In this document: positions 53,141 through 63,106 of the stretch, piece by piece
Layout of the letters: each line of letters starts with the position of its first letter
Numbering within the stretch: the first letter of the stretch is position 1
From: an uncultured Cytophagales bacterium
Lineage (GTDB): Bacteria; Bacteroidota; Bacteroidia; Cytophagales; Cyclobacteriaceae
Assembly (NCBI GenBank): GCA_913057175.1
Contig: CAJXNP010000006.1
Coordinates: forward strand, 248,001-312,000
DNA: 64,000 nucleotides
Direction of reading: 5' to 3'
Translations under genes and position numbers: made by a program
The notes under the pieces: model-generated
Told to the model about the DNA's origin: nothing
Database searches by the model: none
Seen by the model: only the letters and a program-made list of their open reading frames with translations

Positions 53141-53668
53141 ATGAATTTAACGAAAGGAATTATGGAATCAATTAAAGAGAGAAAAACAATCAATACTTCG
53201 AATAAGTTAGGCTTTTCAAAATCGCAAACAACAGTGTTAGTCGAACCAATGAATGCCCTTCTGGCCAATTACGTGGTTCACTATCACAAACTGAGAAATT
53301 ACCATTGGAATGTGGTAGGACCTGATTTCTTTGATTTGCACAATGAATTCGAGGTACTTTACAACGAAGCTAAAAGCAATATTGATGATATCGCCGAACA
53401 AATCAGGGTTTTCGGAAGAACGCCACTCAGTACAATGGCCGATTTTCTTGCCACATCAGAAATCCGTGAAACGGGAACAGACCTTAAATATGATGAAATG
53501 GTAGGAGAAGTTCTTAAAGATATGCGTACCCTTATCGATTTGATGTACCATGTTTTGGACAATGCCATCGAAATCGGAGATTCAGGTACAGAAGATATGA
53601 TGAAAAAATTCATCAAGGGATTGGAAAAACACCATTGGATGCTGAACAGTTTTTCTATTCAGGCCTAG
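53141..53668 (+). CDS. dps: Dps-family ferritin-like protein
   Basis: A protein of 175 residues; an ATG at 53162 is an alternative start. The four ligands of the inter-subunit ferroxidase site are present with exact spacing: His55 and His67 (NYHWNVVGPDFFDLHNEFE), Asp82 and Glu86 (SNIDDIAEQIRVFG), as in Listeria Dps (His31, His43, Asp58, Glu62). Such 12-mers store iron and protect DNA from peroxide in starvation. The upstream palindrome may control it. A related tail fragment persists at 63323. Confidence 0.97.
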   Translation: MNLTKGIMESIKERKTINTSNKLGFSKSQTTVLVEPMNALLANYVVHYHKLRNYHWNVVGPDFFDLHNEFEVLYNEAKSNIDDIAEQIRVFGRTPLSTMADFLATSEIRETGTDLKYDEMVGEVLKDMRTLIDLMYHVLDNAIEIGDSGTEDMMKKFIKGLEKHHWMLNSFSIQA

Positions 53669-53749
53669 GTGAATACGATTTACCCGGTGAATGGACTATG
53701 CCAGTGAACCATTATATGAAGAAGGAAATTTTGTCAATCCGATCCCCGG

Positions 53750-56700
53750 CTATTTCATCAATTTTGTGCCTTCTTCAGAAGTTCCGACTGGCGAAAACAT
53801 TCGTAGCCCTTCATTGTTAATGCTTACGATAACGGTCCATTCCCCTTTAACTTTAATTGGCTGCATATCCTTCACATTGTAAGGCACGAAAAATCCACTT
53901 TCGGTAGGTTTAAGGTTTTTGAAACCAAGGTCTCCGGTTCCTTTGAGGAATACTCCCGGTGAAGCATCTGCGGCTGTTGTTTCGACCTCAACATCAAATT
54001 TGTTTCCTGCCAGCAGCATATCTTTCCGGCCATCCTTATCGAAATCTTCCACGATAATGCCGTTCACAGCTGATAGCTGTGCCTCGACCGGAAGCTTTCT
54101 TATCTCTAATTCGCCTCCTTCATTGATAAGTATAACACTGGAAAAAAGATGCGCTTTCCGATGAATAGCATTCTCTATACTATTACCCAGAATGCCACGA
54201 ACATCAGACCTGGCAAAGGAAAGATAGGTAGGGAATTTTTGTGCAATCACAGGCATCTGTTGTGAGGAGCTTTCCAATCCCCGGACAGGCACCATCGTTT
54301 CATTATAATATTCTGCAAGAAAGATATCGTTGGTTCCATTGTTGTCGAAGTCTTGTGCAAAGACCTGAAACGGTTTTTCAACACTTGCTTTAAACTTGTA
54401 ATTTTCACCAAGATTACCGACGATGAGGTCCATGTCGCCATCGCCATCCAGGTCGTCTGCAATAACTTTATTCCACCATCCTTCCGTATTTTTCAGACCA
54501 TAATTGTCAGAAACATCTTCCAGCTTTCCGTTCGTATATTCAAAAATCGTAACCGGCATCCATTCACCTACTACTACTAATTCAGCAGAGTTGTCACCAT
54601 TCAAATCCACCCAGACTGCCGAGTTAACCATTCCTATTTCAGAAAGTGCCGGAGAAATTTCCAGGGTCCTGTCAACAAATTTTCCCTTATCATTTATCAT
54701 CACATAGCTTTTGGGAGCCTTCGGATAAGCGCCGGCTACCACCTGACCGCCCCTGAACAAATCCATATAGCCGTCTCCATTTATGTCGTGCGCAACCACA
54801 CACGAACCGCTACTTTCCGTTTTTGCAAACTCCTTCCTCTTAAAATTACCTTTGCCAACATTTATATAGAGCCTGTCCTGGTACATTTCGGATCCTTCCT
54901 GAAATTCGCTTCCCCCGCTTACAACGTAAAGGTCGGTATTCCCATCATTGTCAGCATCAATCAAAATGGCGCCCATGTCTTCATATGCTTTATCAGCTTC
55001 GAATGCAGGTACCGAAGCCTTAACCATTTTTCCATTATCCTGAATAAACAAGTTGCCTGCCTGACCGGCCGCGCCACCCACATAAAAATCTTCGTTGCCA
55101 TCATTATTTATATCTCCTGTAGCAATAAAAGGGCCGCTGCGGGAAAACATATGGGGTAGCAACATTTGTTCGCCATATTCATAAAACTCATTTTCCCGGT
55201 GTACAAACGGACGGGTCAACAATTCTGTGGTTGTTTCTTTAAAAAGGCGTGTTTTTTTGAGTTTGTCTGAAGATTTTCGTTCGGACTCATCATATCTAAT
55301 CTGGAGCAATTGATTGGCTTCCTGATTCTTTAACAGGTTCTCTTTGCCATCATTCCACAGCACTTTGATGCTATCGACCATTTTTACTTTTCCCAGGCCA
55401 AAATGAACGATCGGTTCACACGAGGAAAGGTATCCTCTCACGGTCTTATTTTCGAAATATTGAATTTCATCACCATGGTACAGTGTCACTTTCGCACCCA
55501 ATCCATCGGCATTTCCTACCGGTCCTATCAGCTTTAATCTTAAATAATTGTTCCGGGTAGACGATGTGTTGTCATAAATGAATGCCTCTCCGTCAATGTT
55601 GTTGACAACGAGGTCAAGGTCACCGTCATTATCAAGGTCAGCGACCGCCGCCCCATTGGAAAAGCTGGCATCGGAAAATCCCCAAGCATCTGCTACATTT
55701 TCAAATTCCAAATCGCCTTTATTCCTGAAAAGGTAATTTTTAACCTTGATTGAATCATACACATTGATAAATTCTTTGAATCCCCTTTCAAGCATGTCCC
55801 TTGCTGAACGGTATTTATGCTTGTTTTTCATGATGAAGGCAGATAACTTTTGCTGCAGATCGCCATCAAAGACGTCGCGCTTGTATCCATTTGCCACAAA
55901 AATGTCCTTGTTTCCATCGTTGTCAAAATCAGATAAAATTGCCGACCAGCTCCACTCTGTTTTCGCAACACCTGACAAATGAGAGATCTCACTAAAAAAA
56001 AGATCGCCCTGGTTCAGGTGCAACGCATTGTGCATGTATTGCTTGTGCATTCCGCTGTTGACAATTGCATAGAACCCATCGAAATCGATCGGAGGCATTG
56101 AAACTTTTGAACGTCTGTAGTCTTCGGGGAGCATTTCACTCACGAAAATATCCTCGAGACCATCGTTGTTAATATCTGCAATGTCAGTACCCATAGAAGA
56201 CATGGAAATGTGATTGGTTGCCTGTTTTATTTTTTCCACAAAGGTTCCGTCTCCCTGGTTGACGTACAGGTAGTCACATTCGGCAAAATCATTGGCAACA
56301 AAAATGTCAATGAATCCATCGTTATTGACATCAGCGGTCACGACACTTAGTGCATAACCGTAATTGTTTGTAATACCCGCCTGTATTCCTATTTCGATAA
56401 ATTTTCCCGCATCATTCCGGTATAATTTATCCCGGGAGAAATCAGGAGAAAGTTTTTTTAATTCTGCCATTTGCGTTAACGGCAGGTTGAAAGAGTCGGG
56501 CCGGTTGGCTATGTAAACATCCAGATCATTGTCGTTGTCCATATCAAAGAAAGAAGCATGTATGGAATAGCTCATTTCATCAAACCCGTATTCCTTGCTT
56601 TGCTCTTTAAATGTCAGGTCACCCTGGTTAATGAACAGAAGATTTTGTAGCTCTTCTTTCCGCTCCTGCCATCCGCCCCGGCACACATAAATATCCAGGA

Positions 56701-57124
56701 AACCATCGTTGTTGATATCGACCATGGTAACACCATTGTCCCATCCTGGTCCGCCCTCCACACCAGCGGACGCGGTAATGTCCTTGAACCGCATATTTCC
56801 CTGATTGAGATACAGCTTATTGGAAACCTGGTTGCCTGTGAAGTAAATATCTGGAAGTCCATCGTTGTTGATATCTCCTATACCTACACCACCGCCATTA
56901 TATACATAGGCAAAATCATCGAAAAAATTCCCGACAGTTTCTTCCAGTGAGTTTCGAAAAGTCACACCACTGTATCCGGAAGATATCTTTTTAAAAACCG
57001 GTTCTTCCTTTGCAGCTGTAGTAGCTGATTCCGTTTTTTCCTTTTCACATCCAATCAGGCACAGAGAGATCAGAAATAATCCGGATACCCCGGATAAAAG
57101 CTTTGAATATTTTTTTGCTTGCAT
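53750..57124 (-). CDS. FG-GAP/VCBS and ASPIC/UnbV-repeat lipoprotein
   Basis: A protein of 1124 residues with lipoprotein signal (SGLFLISLCLIGC, Cys26). From about residue 80 to 520, many FG-GAP-type repeats of Ca2+-binding form appear: GDINNDGLPDIYFTGNQ, VDINNDGFLDIYVCRG and DIADINNDGLEDIFVSEM. The ASPIC/UnbV segment reads LGAKVTLYHGDEIQYFEN and HFGLGKVKMVDSIKVLWNDG. More repeats follow (VDLNGDNSAELVVVGEW, DLDGDGDMDLIVGNLGENY). The beta-propeller fold binds glycans or protein partners at the surface. In Bacteroidota such genes lie beside SusCD loci, as here, being separated from SusD by 507 bp. Confidence 0.93.
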   Translation of the reverse strand: MQAKKYSKLLSGVSGLFLISLCLIGCEKEKTESATTAAKEEPVFKKISSGYSGVTFRNSLEETVGNFFDDFAYVYNGGGVGIGDINNDGLPDIYFTGNQVSNKLYLNQGNMRFKDITASAGVEGGPGWDNGVTMVDINNDGFLDIYVCRGGWQERKEELQNLLFINQGDLTFKEQSKEYGFDEMSYSIHASFFDMDNDNDLDVYIANRPDSFNLPLTQMAELKKLSPDFSRDKLYRNDAGKFIEIGIQAGITNNYGYALSVVTADVNNDGFIDIFVANDFAECDYLYVNQGDGTFVEKIKQATNHISMSSMGTDIADINNDGLEDIFVSEMLPEDYRRSKVSMPPIDFDGFYAIVNSGMHKQYMHNALHLNQGDLFFSEISHLSGVAKTEWSWSAILSDFDNDGNKDIFVANGYKRDVFDGDLQQKLSAFIMKNKHKYRSARDMLERGFKEFINVYDSIKVKNYLFRNKGDLEFENVADAWGFSDASFSNGAAVADLDNDGDLDLVVNNIDGEAFIYDNTSSTRNNYLRLKLIGPVGNADGLGAKVTLYHGDEIQYFENKTVRGYLSSCEPIVHFGLGKVKMVDSIKVLWNDGKENLLKNQEANQLLQIRYDESERKSSDKLKKTRLFKETTTELLTRPFVHRENEFYEYGEQMLLPHMFSRSGPFIATGDINNDGNEDFYVGGAAGQAGNLFIQDNGKMVKASVPAFEADKAYEDMGAILIDADNDGNTDLYVVSGGSEFQEGSEMYQDRLYINVGKGNFKRKEFAKTESSGSCVVAHDINGDGYMDLFRGGQVVAGAYPKAPKSYVMINDKGKFVDRTLEISPALSEIGMVNSAVWVDLNGDNSAELVVVGEWMPVTIFEYTNGKLEDVSDNYGLKNTEGWWNKVIADDLDGDGDMDLIVGNLGENYKFKASVEKPFQVFAQDFDNNGTNDIFLAEYYNETMVPVRGLESSSQQMPVIAQKFPTYLSFARSDVRGILGNSIENAIHRKAHLFSSVILINEGGELEIRKLPVEAQLSAVNGIIVEDFDKDGRKDMLLAGNKFDVEVETTAADASPGVFLKGTGDLGFKNLKPTESGFFVPYNVKDMQPIKVKGEWTVIVSINNEGLRMFSPVGTSEEGTKLMK

Positions 57125-57380
57125 GAGCGATTCTATTTCAGGGTTTTATACTCCAAACGGTATAAATTGAGCCATTTTGCATAAAGTTGGCAGTTGGCAT
57201 AACCTGTCCCGATTTGTCGGGAAAGCAGTAGGCTAATTGCGCTTATAAAAATGTGTAAATTTGTCCCGTGCAAAGTATAACGGTAATAAAATTCGTATTG
57301 CGCTTTAACCATACAAGATATTGTGCCATATATGAACACGTGGGTTCGTAAATAATCTGTTTCAAGTCAACAATCTGGTG
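57125..57380. other. Intergenic, short hairpin
   Basis: No gene. A hairpin tcccgatttgtcggga lies at 57207-57222 (5-bp stem tcccg/cggga extended by one base). The segment just before it (agttggcagttggcataacc) is repetitive. The promoter of the FG-GAP gene must lie in the right part of this spacer, as it has its own 507-bp gap. Confidence 0.4.
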
Positions 57381-57478
57381 TTAAAAAAAATCACATGAAA
57401 ACAATTATTTAATCGCTACCCACCCCTGCACCCCTCCATTGAAGGGGAATAGTAGTGTTTTCATGTGATTTTTTTAAT
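57381..57478. repeat. Palindromic element, copy C
   Basis: Arms aaaaatcacatgaaaac and gttttcatgtgattttt (inside 57384-57403 and 57456-57475). The interior has the inner cccctccattgaaggggaa palindrome. Homologous in plan to copies A (33288) and B (38005). Confidence 0.85.
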
Positions 57479-57568
57479 AAACTTAATATTTAATTAGCAC
57501 AACAGGCTAATCTAATAATAAGCTCAGTTCGTCAAGGTACAGAGAATTCAACATTGATAAAAATAAAA

Positions 57569-57600
57569 ATTGGCCGGAGATCAAGACCTCTCCGGCCAAT
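57569..57600 (-). terminator. Intrinsic terminator after SusD (second locus)
   Basis: Twelve-base-pair stem attggccggaga/tctccggccaat with an 8-base loop, followed on the minus strand by ttttatttttatc. It lies 32 bp past the SusD stop and separates SusCD from the FG-GAP gene. Confidence 0.9.
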
Positions 57601-57631
57601 TATTTTAAGCTTGTTTAAAAATCAGATTAAA

Positions 57632-59431
57632 TTAGTATCCATCATTCTGAGGATAGCCTCCGAATGTTCTGTCAATTTGTGGTTGAGGGATGGGCCTGAA
57701 AACATGATAGTCCTGAATATTTGCAGCCCCAAGCGGATTATACAATCTGACATATTCCACCAGTTTCCCGGTCCGGGCTAAATCAAACCATCTTACCTGT
57801 TCAGCATCCAGTTCAAGCGCCCGCTCCAGTAAGATACGATCAATGTCCACATCCCCCGGTGCTATTTGCATTTCAGCAATTTTTCCGGGTTTTGCGGCCC
57901 GTGTTCGTACAACATTGATATCGTCTGCTGCTCCTGCTGCGTCGCCGCTATTAAACCTGGCCTCTGCGCGAAGCAACAATGCATCTGCCAACCGCATCAC
58001 GAACCAATCTCGCGACCCTGCTTCATGCTGGATAGCAGGTCTGCGTGGGTCGAAGAATTTAGCAATGGTTGGAAATAACCTTTCATTATAAAAGAAAGGA
58101 TCGGATGGATAAAAGTTAGGATCGTCGCTTGGCAGCGTACTCGCCGGGTAAGATGCCTTTTCCTTTGTAATAACGGTATATCTTACCTTGAGCTTTTCAT
58201 CACCCAGCCAGTTGGCATCTTGCCCGGGACCTGGGTAATAAAGCGCTGTATCCCCAACTTCAAACCTTCTTGTTCCTATGTCAGCAGCAGTCACGGTAGA
58301 ACCATCGGCTTTTTTGGCTCCTTTGTCAACATGAACCTGTTTCCATAAAGGGATACCATTACCTGAACTGCGGGTGTCGTTAGAATAGTAAACGTGCTTA
58401 TAGGTGTCTTCATAGCGTTGGTCGTTTTCGCGAGCATCAGCCCACACATCGATCATATGATCCGTAGGCCTGAACCGTTTGAAAGGCCGGCCATTGGCAA
58501 TGTCCCGGATCATTCCCGGCTGAACATCATACTCACTCCCAAAATACAAGTGAGCACGGTTTCCAACGCCTGAATTCAATATTAAATCAACTGCATACTG
58601 AACCGCCCAAATGACTTCGCTGTTGATCTGATTGTCCTGATTCCATAGGTCTTTATGCGAAGGAACCAATGCAAAGTCATAATCTTCAATAACACTTGAC
58701 AGCAGCGTTTCTGCCTGGGTAAAATCACTGCTTGAACCAAACGACTGATAACCTCGTGTTAAATAAGCTTGCCCTAGCAAAAATTGTGCAGCGGGCTTCG
58801 TGGCCCTTCCATAGTTACTTTGTGAGGCGGGAAGAATATCAATGGCAAATTCAAGGTCAGGGATGATCCCTTCCGCATAAATGGTAGACTGTTCCGTTCT
58901 GTTGGCATCTACCTCAGCGCCTTCCGTTTCTTCCAGAGAGAAGTGAACATCGCCCCAGGTCCGAACCAAATAAAAGTAATAGAACGCCCGTAAAAAGCGA
59001 ACTTCAGCGCGCCTTTGCTGCTTTACGTCTTCCGACATATCAGGGACATCGTCTATACGGTTTATCACGGCATTTGCCTGGTTGATCCCCTGATACAGGA
59101 AGCCCCATTGTTGGTCTAAGATGTTGACGCCTGAATTAAGTCCATTGTCATAGAAATTAAAGGACTTATATCCACCATCTGCACCATTGGTATGTGTATC
59201 CGTACCAAAAATGCTCAGGGTGTGCGCCCGCTCATTACTATAGATTTCACGCAGGAAGGAATAGGTAGCATCCACGCCATCTTCCAAACCGGCAGCTGTT
59301 GAATAATACCCTCCGGCAGAAACACCGGCAACTAATTCCTCATCCAGGAAATCCTTACAAGACTGAGTGCCGAATGCGATCAATGCAACGGCTATTAATA
59401 TTGATTTTGTTATTTTCATTTTCATGATCAT
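57632..59431 (-). CDS. SusD/RagB-family glycan-binding lipoprotein (second locus)
   Basis: A protein of 599 residues. Signal ILIAVALIAFGTQSC places lipid Cys25. The N-terminus (GYYSTAAGLEDGVDATYSFL) is the SusD-like domain, and EVRFLRAFYYFYLVRTWGDV the TPR-like core. The RagB end reads LLERALELDAEQVRWFDLAR. It follows the SusC gene by 20 bp and forms a pair with it. It is longer than the first locus's SusD, so it is likely to have a different ligand, but the ligand is unknown. Confidence 0.95.
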   Translation of the reverse strand: MIMKMKITKSILIAVALIAFGTQSCKDFLDEELVAGVSAGGYYSTAAGLEDGVDATYSFLREIYSNERAHTLSIFGTDTHTNGADGGYKSFNFYDNGLNSGVNILDQQWGFLYQGINQANAVINRIDDVPDMSEDVKQQRRAEVRFLRAFYYFYLVRTWGDVHFSLEETEGAEVDANRTEQSTIYAEGIIPDLEFAIDILPASQSNYGRATKPAAQFLLGQAYLTRGYQSFGSSSDFTQAETLLSSVIEDYDFALVPSHKDLWNQDNQINSEVIWAVQYAVDLILNSGVGNRAHLYFGSEYDVQPGMIRDIANGRPFKRFRPTDHMIDVWADARENDQRYEDTYKHVYYSNDTRSSGNGIPLWKQVHVDKGAKKADGSTVTAADIGTRRFEVGDTALYYPGPGQDANWLGDEKLKVRYTVITKEKASYPASTLPSDDPNFYPSDPFFYNERLFPTIAKFFDPRRPAIQHEAGSRDWFVMRLADALLLRAEARFNSGDAAGAADDINVVRTRAAKPGKIAEMQIAPGDVDIDRILLERALELDAEQVRWFDLARTGKLVEYVRLYNPLGAANIQDYHVFRPIPQPQIDRTFGGYPQNDGY

Positions 59432-59451
59432 TTCAATTTAAAGTCGTTCGA

Positions 59452-62400
59452 TTAGAATGAAATGTTGATACCACCCACATACATAATATTGGAAGGCATC
59501 GCCCCACTGGTAACATTGCCTGCTCTTTCCGGATCAAATAATTTGTAGTTAGAGAAGGTAAGTGGATTTTGTGCCATTGCATAAAGTCTCAATTTCTGTA
59601 TTCTTAGCTTGCTAACAACACTTTCCGGAAAGGTATAACCCAAGGTGACATTACGGAGTTTAACAAAGCCTCCATCCACGTACTGCAAAGATGACCCATA
59701 CGTAATGCTTTCCTGGTTTTTGTTCGGTCGTGGATATTCATTGGTTGGGTTATCAATGGTCCAATAATCGACATCCAGGTTATTGTACCGGCCTTGCATA
59801 GTAGCCTGACCGTTGCTGAACTCGCTTCGGATCATAAAACCAAGTCTGTAATAAAGGAAAAAGGAGAAATCAAATCCTTTAAATGTAAACTTATTGGTAA
59901 AACCTCCGTAGGCCTTAGGAACATCATTGCCAAGAATTTTTCTGTCATCAGTAAGCGTGATTCTACCGTCGTCGTTCAGATCCTCAACCTTTATTTCTCC
60001 CGGGAATTGGTCATATGATTCGGCTTCATCTACTTCATCTGCCTGCCAGATCCCAATTTTATTGAAATCATAGAAGACCCTGATAGGTTCCCCAATAAAC
60101 CATCCATTTCCTACATCGTCAATGAGTTCGCCGTCCGGGCCACGAAGTGCAAGGTCAACAATTTTTTCGTTCAGGCTACCAAGGTTAAATTCTGAAGTCC
60201 ATTTTAACCCGTTCGGATTATCGACGATGGTAGAGCTAAGCGTAACTTCAAAACCCTTTGTTTTTGTTCCTCCTACATTTTGCAGGATAAACGCATATCC
60301 CGAAGTTGGCGGAAGTTGACGGTTTAACAACAGCGAAGTACCGGTAGAAGTGCTGTAATAATCAACATAACCATTCAGTCTGCCGTTGAAGAAGGCAAAA
60401 TCAACACCTACGTCAAAGGACTCAGAAACCTCCCAACTCAAATCTGCATTTGGAATCAGATCCAGCCTAAAACCTTTTGCATCGCTGTCGTTCCAATCGT
60501 AAAAGGTATTGGTCAATGTACCTTGTGTTTGATAAGGTAAAACTGAGGTATTACCAACTTTGCCATATGATGCTCTCAACTTAAGTTCAGTTAAGAAATT
60601 GACATCGGCTAAAAACGGTTCCTCTTTCAATCTCCAGCCGGCCGATACCCCAGGGAAGCTATTCCACTTGTTCCCTTCCGCGAGTCTGGACGAACCATCC
60701 CAACGAATACTAGCCTGTAAGAGGTATTTATCCTTAATGGAGTAATTGATACGGCCCATATACGATAGCAATTGGTACTCTGCAAAATTACTGCTGTAGG
60801 CCGTGATTGTTCCCAGATCCAGCTTGTTCCAAAGGGCTGTTTCATAGGGAAGGTTTTGCGCTGCTAATGAACTGGTATTATACCTTTGGTCTGCCACACT
60901 CTGCAAAAAGGTAAGTCCAAATCGATGATCTCCCATGGACTTATCGTAGGTGAGTATGTTCTCCAGGGTATATCCTGATTCTTTGGCGTTTTGAAGAGAC
61001 CCAAATGGTGAGCCGTTCTTCCGTGTATTCGTGAATTGGCCTTCAAAAATACCTCGCCGAAAATTTTGGATATCCATTCCCAACAGGAACTTATATTTAA
61101 GCCCATCGAGAATATTAACATCCAGATAAACCGAAGAAAAAATACGTTCAAATTTTCGTTCATCGATTCGTTTACCCGGAACCAACTCTGAAAGTGGGTT
61201 AGACCGGATACCATCCGATATAGGCAAAAAGATAATGTTGCCTTCCTCGTCATAGGGTAAACCAAGGGGAGATTGATTAACGGCCTCGGGGATGACTGAT
61301 CCGGAGCCAAAATTATCTGTAACATTCGAGTAGATACTGGAAACACCTATCTTAAACGTTTTGCTTATGTCATGATCCACATTGATGCGACCGGTATATC
61401 GGTTGTAATCGACTCCTTCGATAAGACCCTTTTCATCAAAATAACTAAACGCTAAGTATACACGAGTCTTTTCAGTTCCTGTAGATACGCTCAATTGATT
61501 ATTCCACTGAGACCCGTTCTGATAGATCAGATCCTGCCAATCGGTTGACAAACCATTTTGAACGGAATTTAGTTCAACAGCATCATTAAAAACGGCAGCA
61601 TCATCGGGAATAGAAGAGCCCTCAGCCCCCCAGGCAGCGCGACCGGATTGTCCGGTTTCATCTAAGCGGTTACCTTCACGCTTCAGGTCTGCAAATTGTG
61701 CCCCATTCATCATCGGAATGGTTCTGAAGGCCTGGGAAACACCGTAAGTAGAGGTGAAATTAACCCTCGTAACGCCTGGTTCGCCTCTTTTGGTGGTGAT
61801 GAATACCACACCATTCGATCCTCTGGAACCATAAATGGCTTGCGACGCAGCATCTTTTAATACTTCCACAGATTCGATATCTGCAGAGTTAAAGTCTGCC
61901 AGCGTTGACGTACCTGCCGTCATGGGGATACCGTCGATGACGAACAATGGATCATTGGACGCCGTGAGTGACCTTCTTCCGCGAATGGTAATTGTGGGAG
62001 CCTCACCGGGACGCCCACCATTTTGCAACACGTCAACACCGGCTATCTGTCCTTTCATGGCATCCATTGGATTGGGTGTTGGGAGGGCTGCGAGAGCCTC
62101 ACCCTTTACGGTTGAAATAGAGGATGTTACATCACGCTTTTCCTGTGTACCGTAACCAACAACAACTACTTCAGAAAGCTCTGAAATATCGGGCTCCAGA
62201 GTTACATTGATGATTGATCGGTTATTGATTTCCTGTTCTTGGATAGCAAAACCAATAAATGAAAATACAAGCGTTCCGTTCAATTGATCGTCAGACAGAC
62301 GTAATGCGTAAGCGCCATCAGCATCTGTAGTGGTACCTGTTGTGGTTCCTTGCAGTATAACGTTTACACCTGGTAACCCTATACCAGTGTCATCAACTAC

Positions 62401-62529
62401 TTTTCCCGTTACAGGAGAGGATTGAAAATAATTTAAATCATAAGGTGATTCGGGAAAATCGAATGGATAGGCGCAGATCGATATACTGCACATTCCTATC
62501 CACAGCACTAGTGGTAGTAATCTTCTCAT
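59452..62529 (-). CDS. SusC/RagA-family TonB-dependent transporter (second locus)
   Basis: A protein of 1025 residues. A signal peptide, then a CarboxypepD_reg-like domain (VTGKVVDDTGIGLPGVNVIL), the SusC signature LSEVVVVGYGTQEKRDVTSS, the plug (LTASNDPLFVIDGIPM, AIYGSRGSNGVVFITTKRGE) and the barrel ending MYVGGINISF. It pairs with the SusD at 57632. The upstream tandem duplication with operator-like sites suggests LacI-type control, but no regulator is in the window. Confidence 0.97.
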   Translation of the reverse strand: MRRLLPLVLWIGMCSISICAYPFDFPESPYDLNYFQSSPVTGKVVDDTGIGLPGVNVILQGTTTGTTTDADGAYALRLSDDQLNGTLVFSFIGFAIQEQEINNRSIINVTLEPDISELSEVVVVGYGTQEKRDVTSSISTVKGEALAALPTPNPMDAMKGQIAGVDVLQNGGRPGEAPTITIRGRRSLTASNDPLFVIDGIPMTAGTSTLADFNSADIESVEVLKDAASQAIYGSRGSNGVVFITTKRGEPGVTRVNFTSTYGVSQAFRTIPMMNGAQFADLKREGNRLDETGQSGRAAWGAEGSSIPDDAAVFNDAVELNSVQNGLSTDWQDLIYQNGSQWNNQLSVSTGTEKTRVYLAFSYFDEKGLIEGVDYNRYTGRINVDHDISKTFKIGVSSIYSNVTDNFGSGSVIPEAVNQSPLGLPYDEEGNIIFLPISDGIRSNPLSELVPGKRIDERKFERIFSSVYLDVNILDGLKYKFLLGMDIQNFRRGIFEGQFTNTRKNGSPFGSLQNAKESGYTLENILTYDKSMGDHRFGLTFLQSVADQRYNTSSLAAQNLPYETALWNKLDLGTITAYSSNFAEYQLLSYMGRINYSIKDKYLLQASIRWDGSSRLAEGNKWNSFPGVSAGWRLKEEPFLADVNFLTELKLRASYGKVGNTSVLPYQTQGTLTNTFYDWNDSDAKGFRLDLIPNADLSWEVSESFDVGVDFAFFNGRLNGYVDYYSTSTGTSLLLNRQLPPTSGYAFILQNVGGTKTKGFEVTLSSTIVDNPNGLKWTSEFNLGSLNEKIVDLALRGPDGELIDDVGNGWFIGEPIRVFYDFNKIGIWQADEVDEAESYDQFPGEIKVEDLNDDGRITLTDDRKILGNDVPKAYGGFTNKFTFKGFDFSFFLYYRLGFMIRSEFSNGQATMQGRYNNLDVDYWTIDNPTNEYPRPNKNQESITYGSSLQYVDGGFVKLRNVTLGYTFPESVVSKLRIQKLRLYAMAQNPLTFSNYKLFDPERAGNVTSGAMPSNIMYVGGINISF

Positions 62530-62717
62530 TTGATTAAGATTTAATTTTGTTTATAATAAATAGAAAAACCTCACGTTTATTCGAAGCTTGTTTTCTTCCT
62601 TGTTCCGAAATGAACGGAGTGCATGCAATTTCCAGGAGTCCCTACCCGGAAGGATTGTACGAATGACAGTGTGTCAGCATAAGCATAGTTTTTAAGTGAT
62701 AATTTTTGATTTAGAAT

Positions 62718-62735
62718 TACGCAAACGATTGCGTA
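62718..62735. promoter_or_regulatory. LacI/GalR-type operator-like palindrome, site 1
   Basis: tacgcaaacgattgcgta is symmetric at 16 of 18 positions and has the central CG flanked by AA/TT typical of LacI-family operators. It lies about 190 bp before the SusC start. Confidence 0.55.
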
Positions 62736-62910
62736 CGTTAAGAAAAAATTTCCGTTTTATTCGAATTTATTCGAAACCCGTTTTTTTCTTTGTTTGTTTT
62801 GTGAAAACCGTAGTCAACGAAATTTTCAGGGGTACTATCCGGAAGGATTGAACGAATAACAGAGTCTTAGCATAAGATTAGTTTTTAGGTGATTGTTTAT
62901 GATTCAGCAG

Positions 62911-62928
62911 TACGAAAACGATTCCGCA
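62911..62928. promoter_or_regulatory. LacI/GalR-type operator-like palindrome, site 2
   Basis: tacgaaaacgattccgca is the counterpart of site 1 in the second tandem unit. The core aaacgatt is kept but outer symmetry is partly lost. Confidence 0.4.
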
Positions 62929-62931
62929 CTT

Positions 62932-63106
62932 CAAACAATATCGGAATTAATTAACATAAAAACTATCCTGCTGTGTTATGGTATTTGAAATATTATAAAA
63001 TAACTTGATTGTCAATGATTTAATTAATTCCACTAAGAAAGCGTCCTGGTGTCAGCGACTCCTATTTTACTAAAATGTACAAAGCGTCCGCTTGAAATCT
63101 TTCAAT
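62932..63106. other. Intergenic, AT-rich
   Basis: No gene and no clear repeat were found in this stretch. Confidence 0.5.

Larger units (their letters stand above)
62575..62931. repeat. Imperfect tandem duplication, about 193-bp period
   Basis: Two diverged units, with matched landmarks in order: tttattcgaa (62576; 62766), ggaaggattg-acgaat-acag (62648; 62841), agcataag-a-tagtttttag-tgat (62677; 62869) and acg-aaacgatt (62719; 62912). It is upstream of the second SusC gene on its minus strand and contains the operator-like palindromes. Confidence 0.8.
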
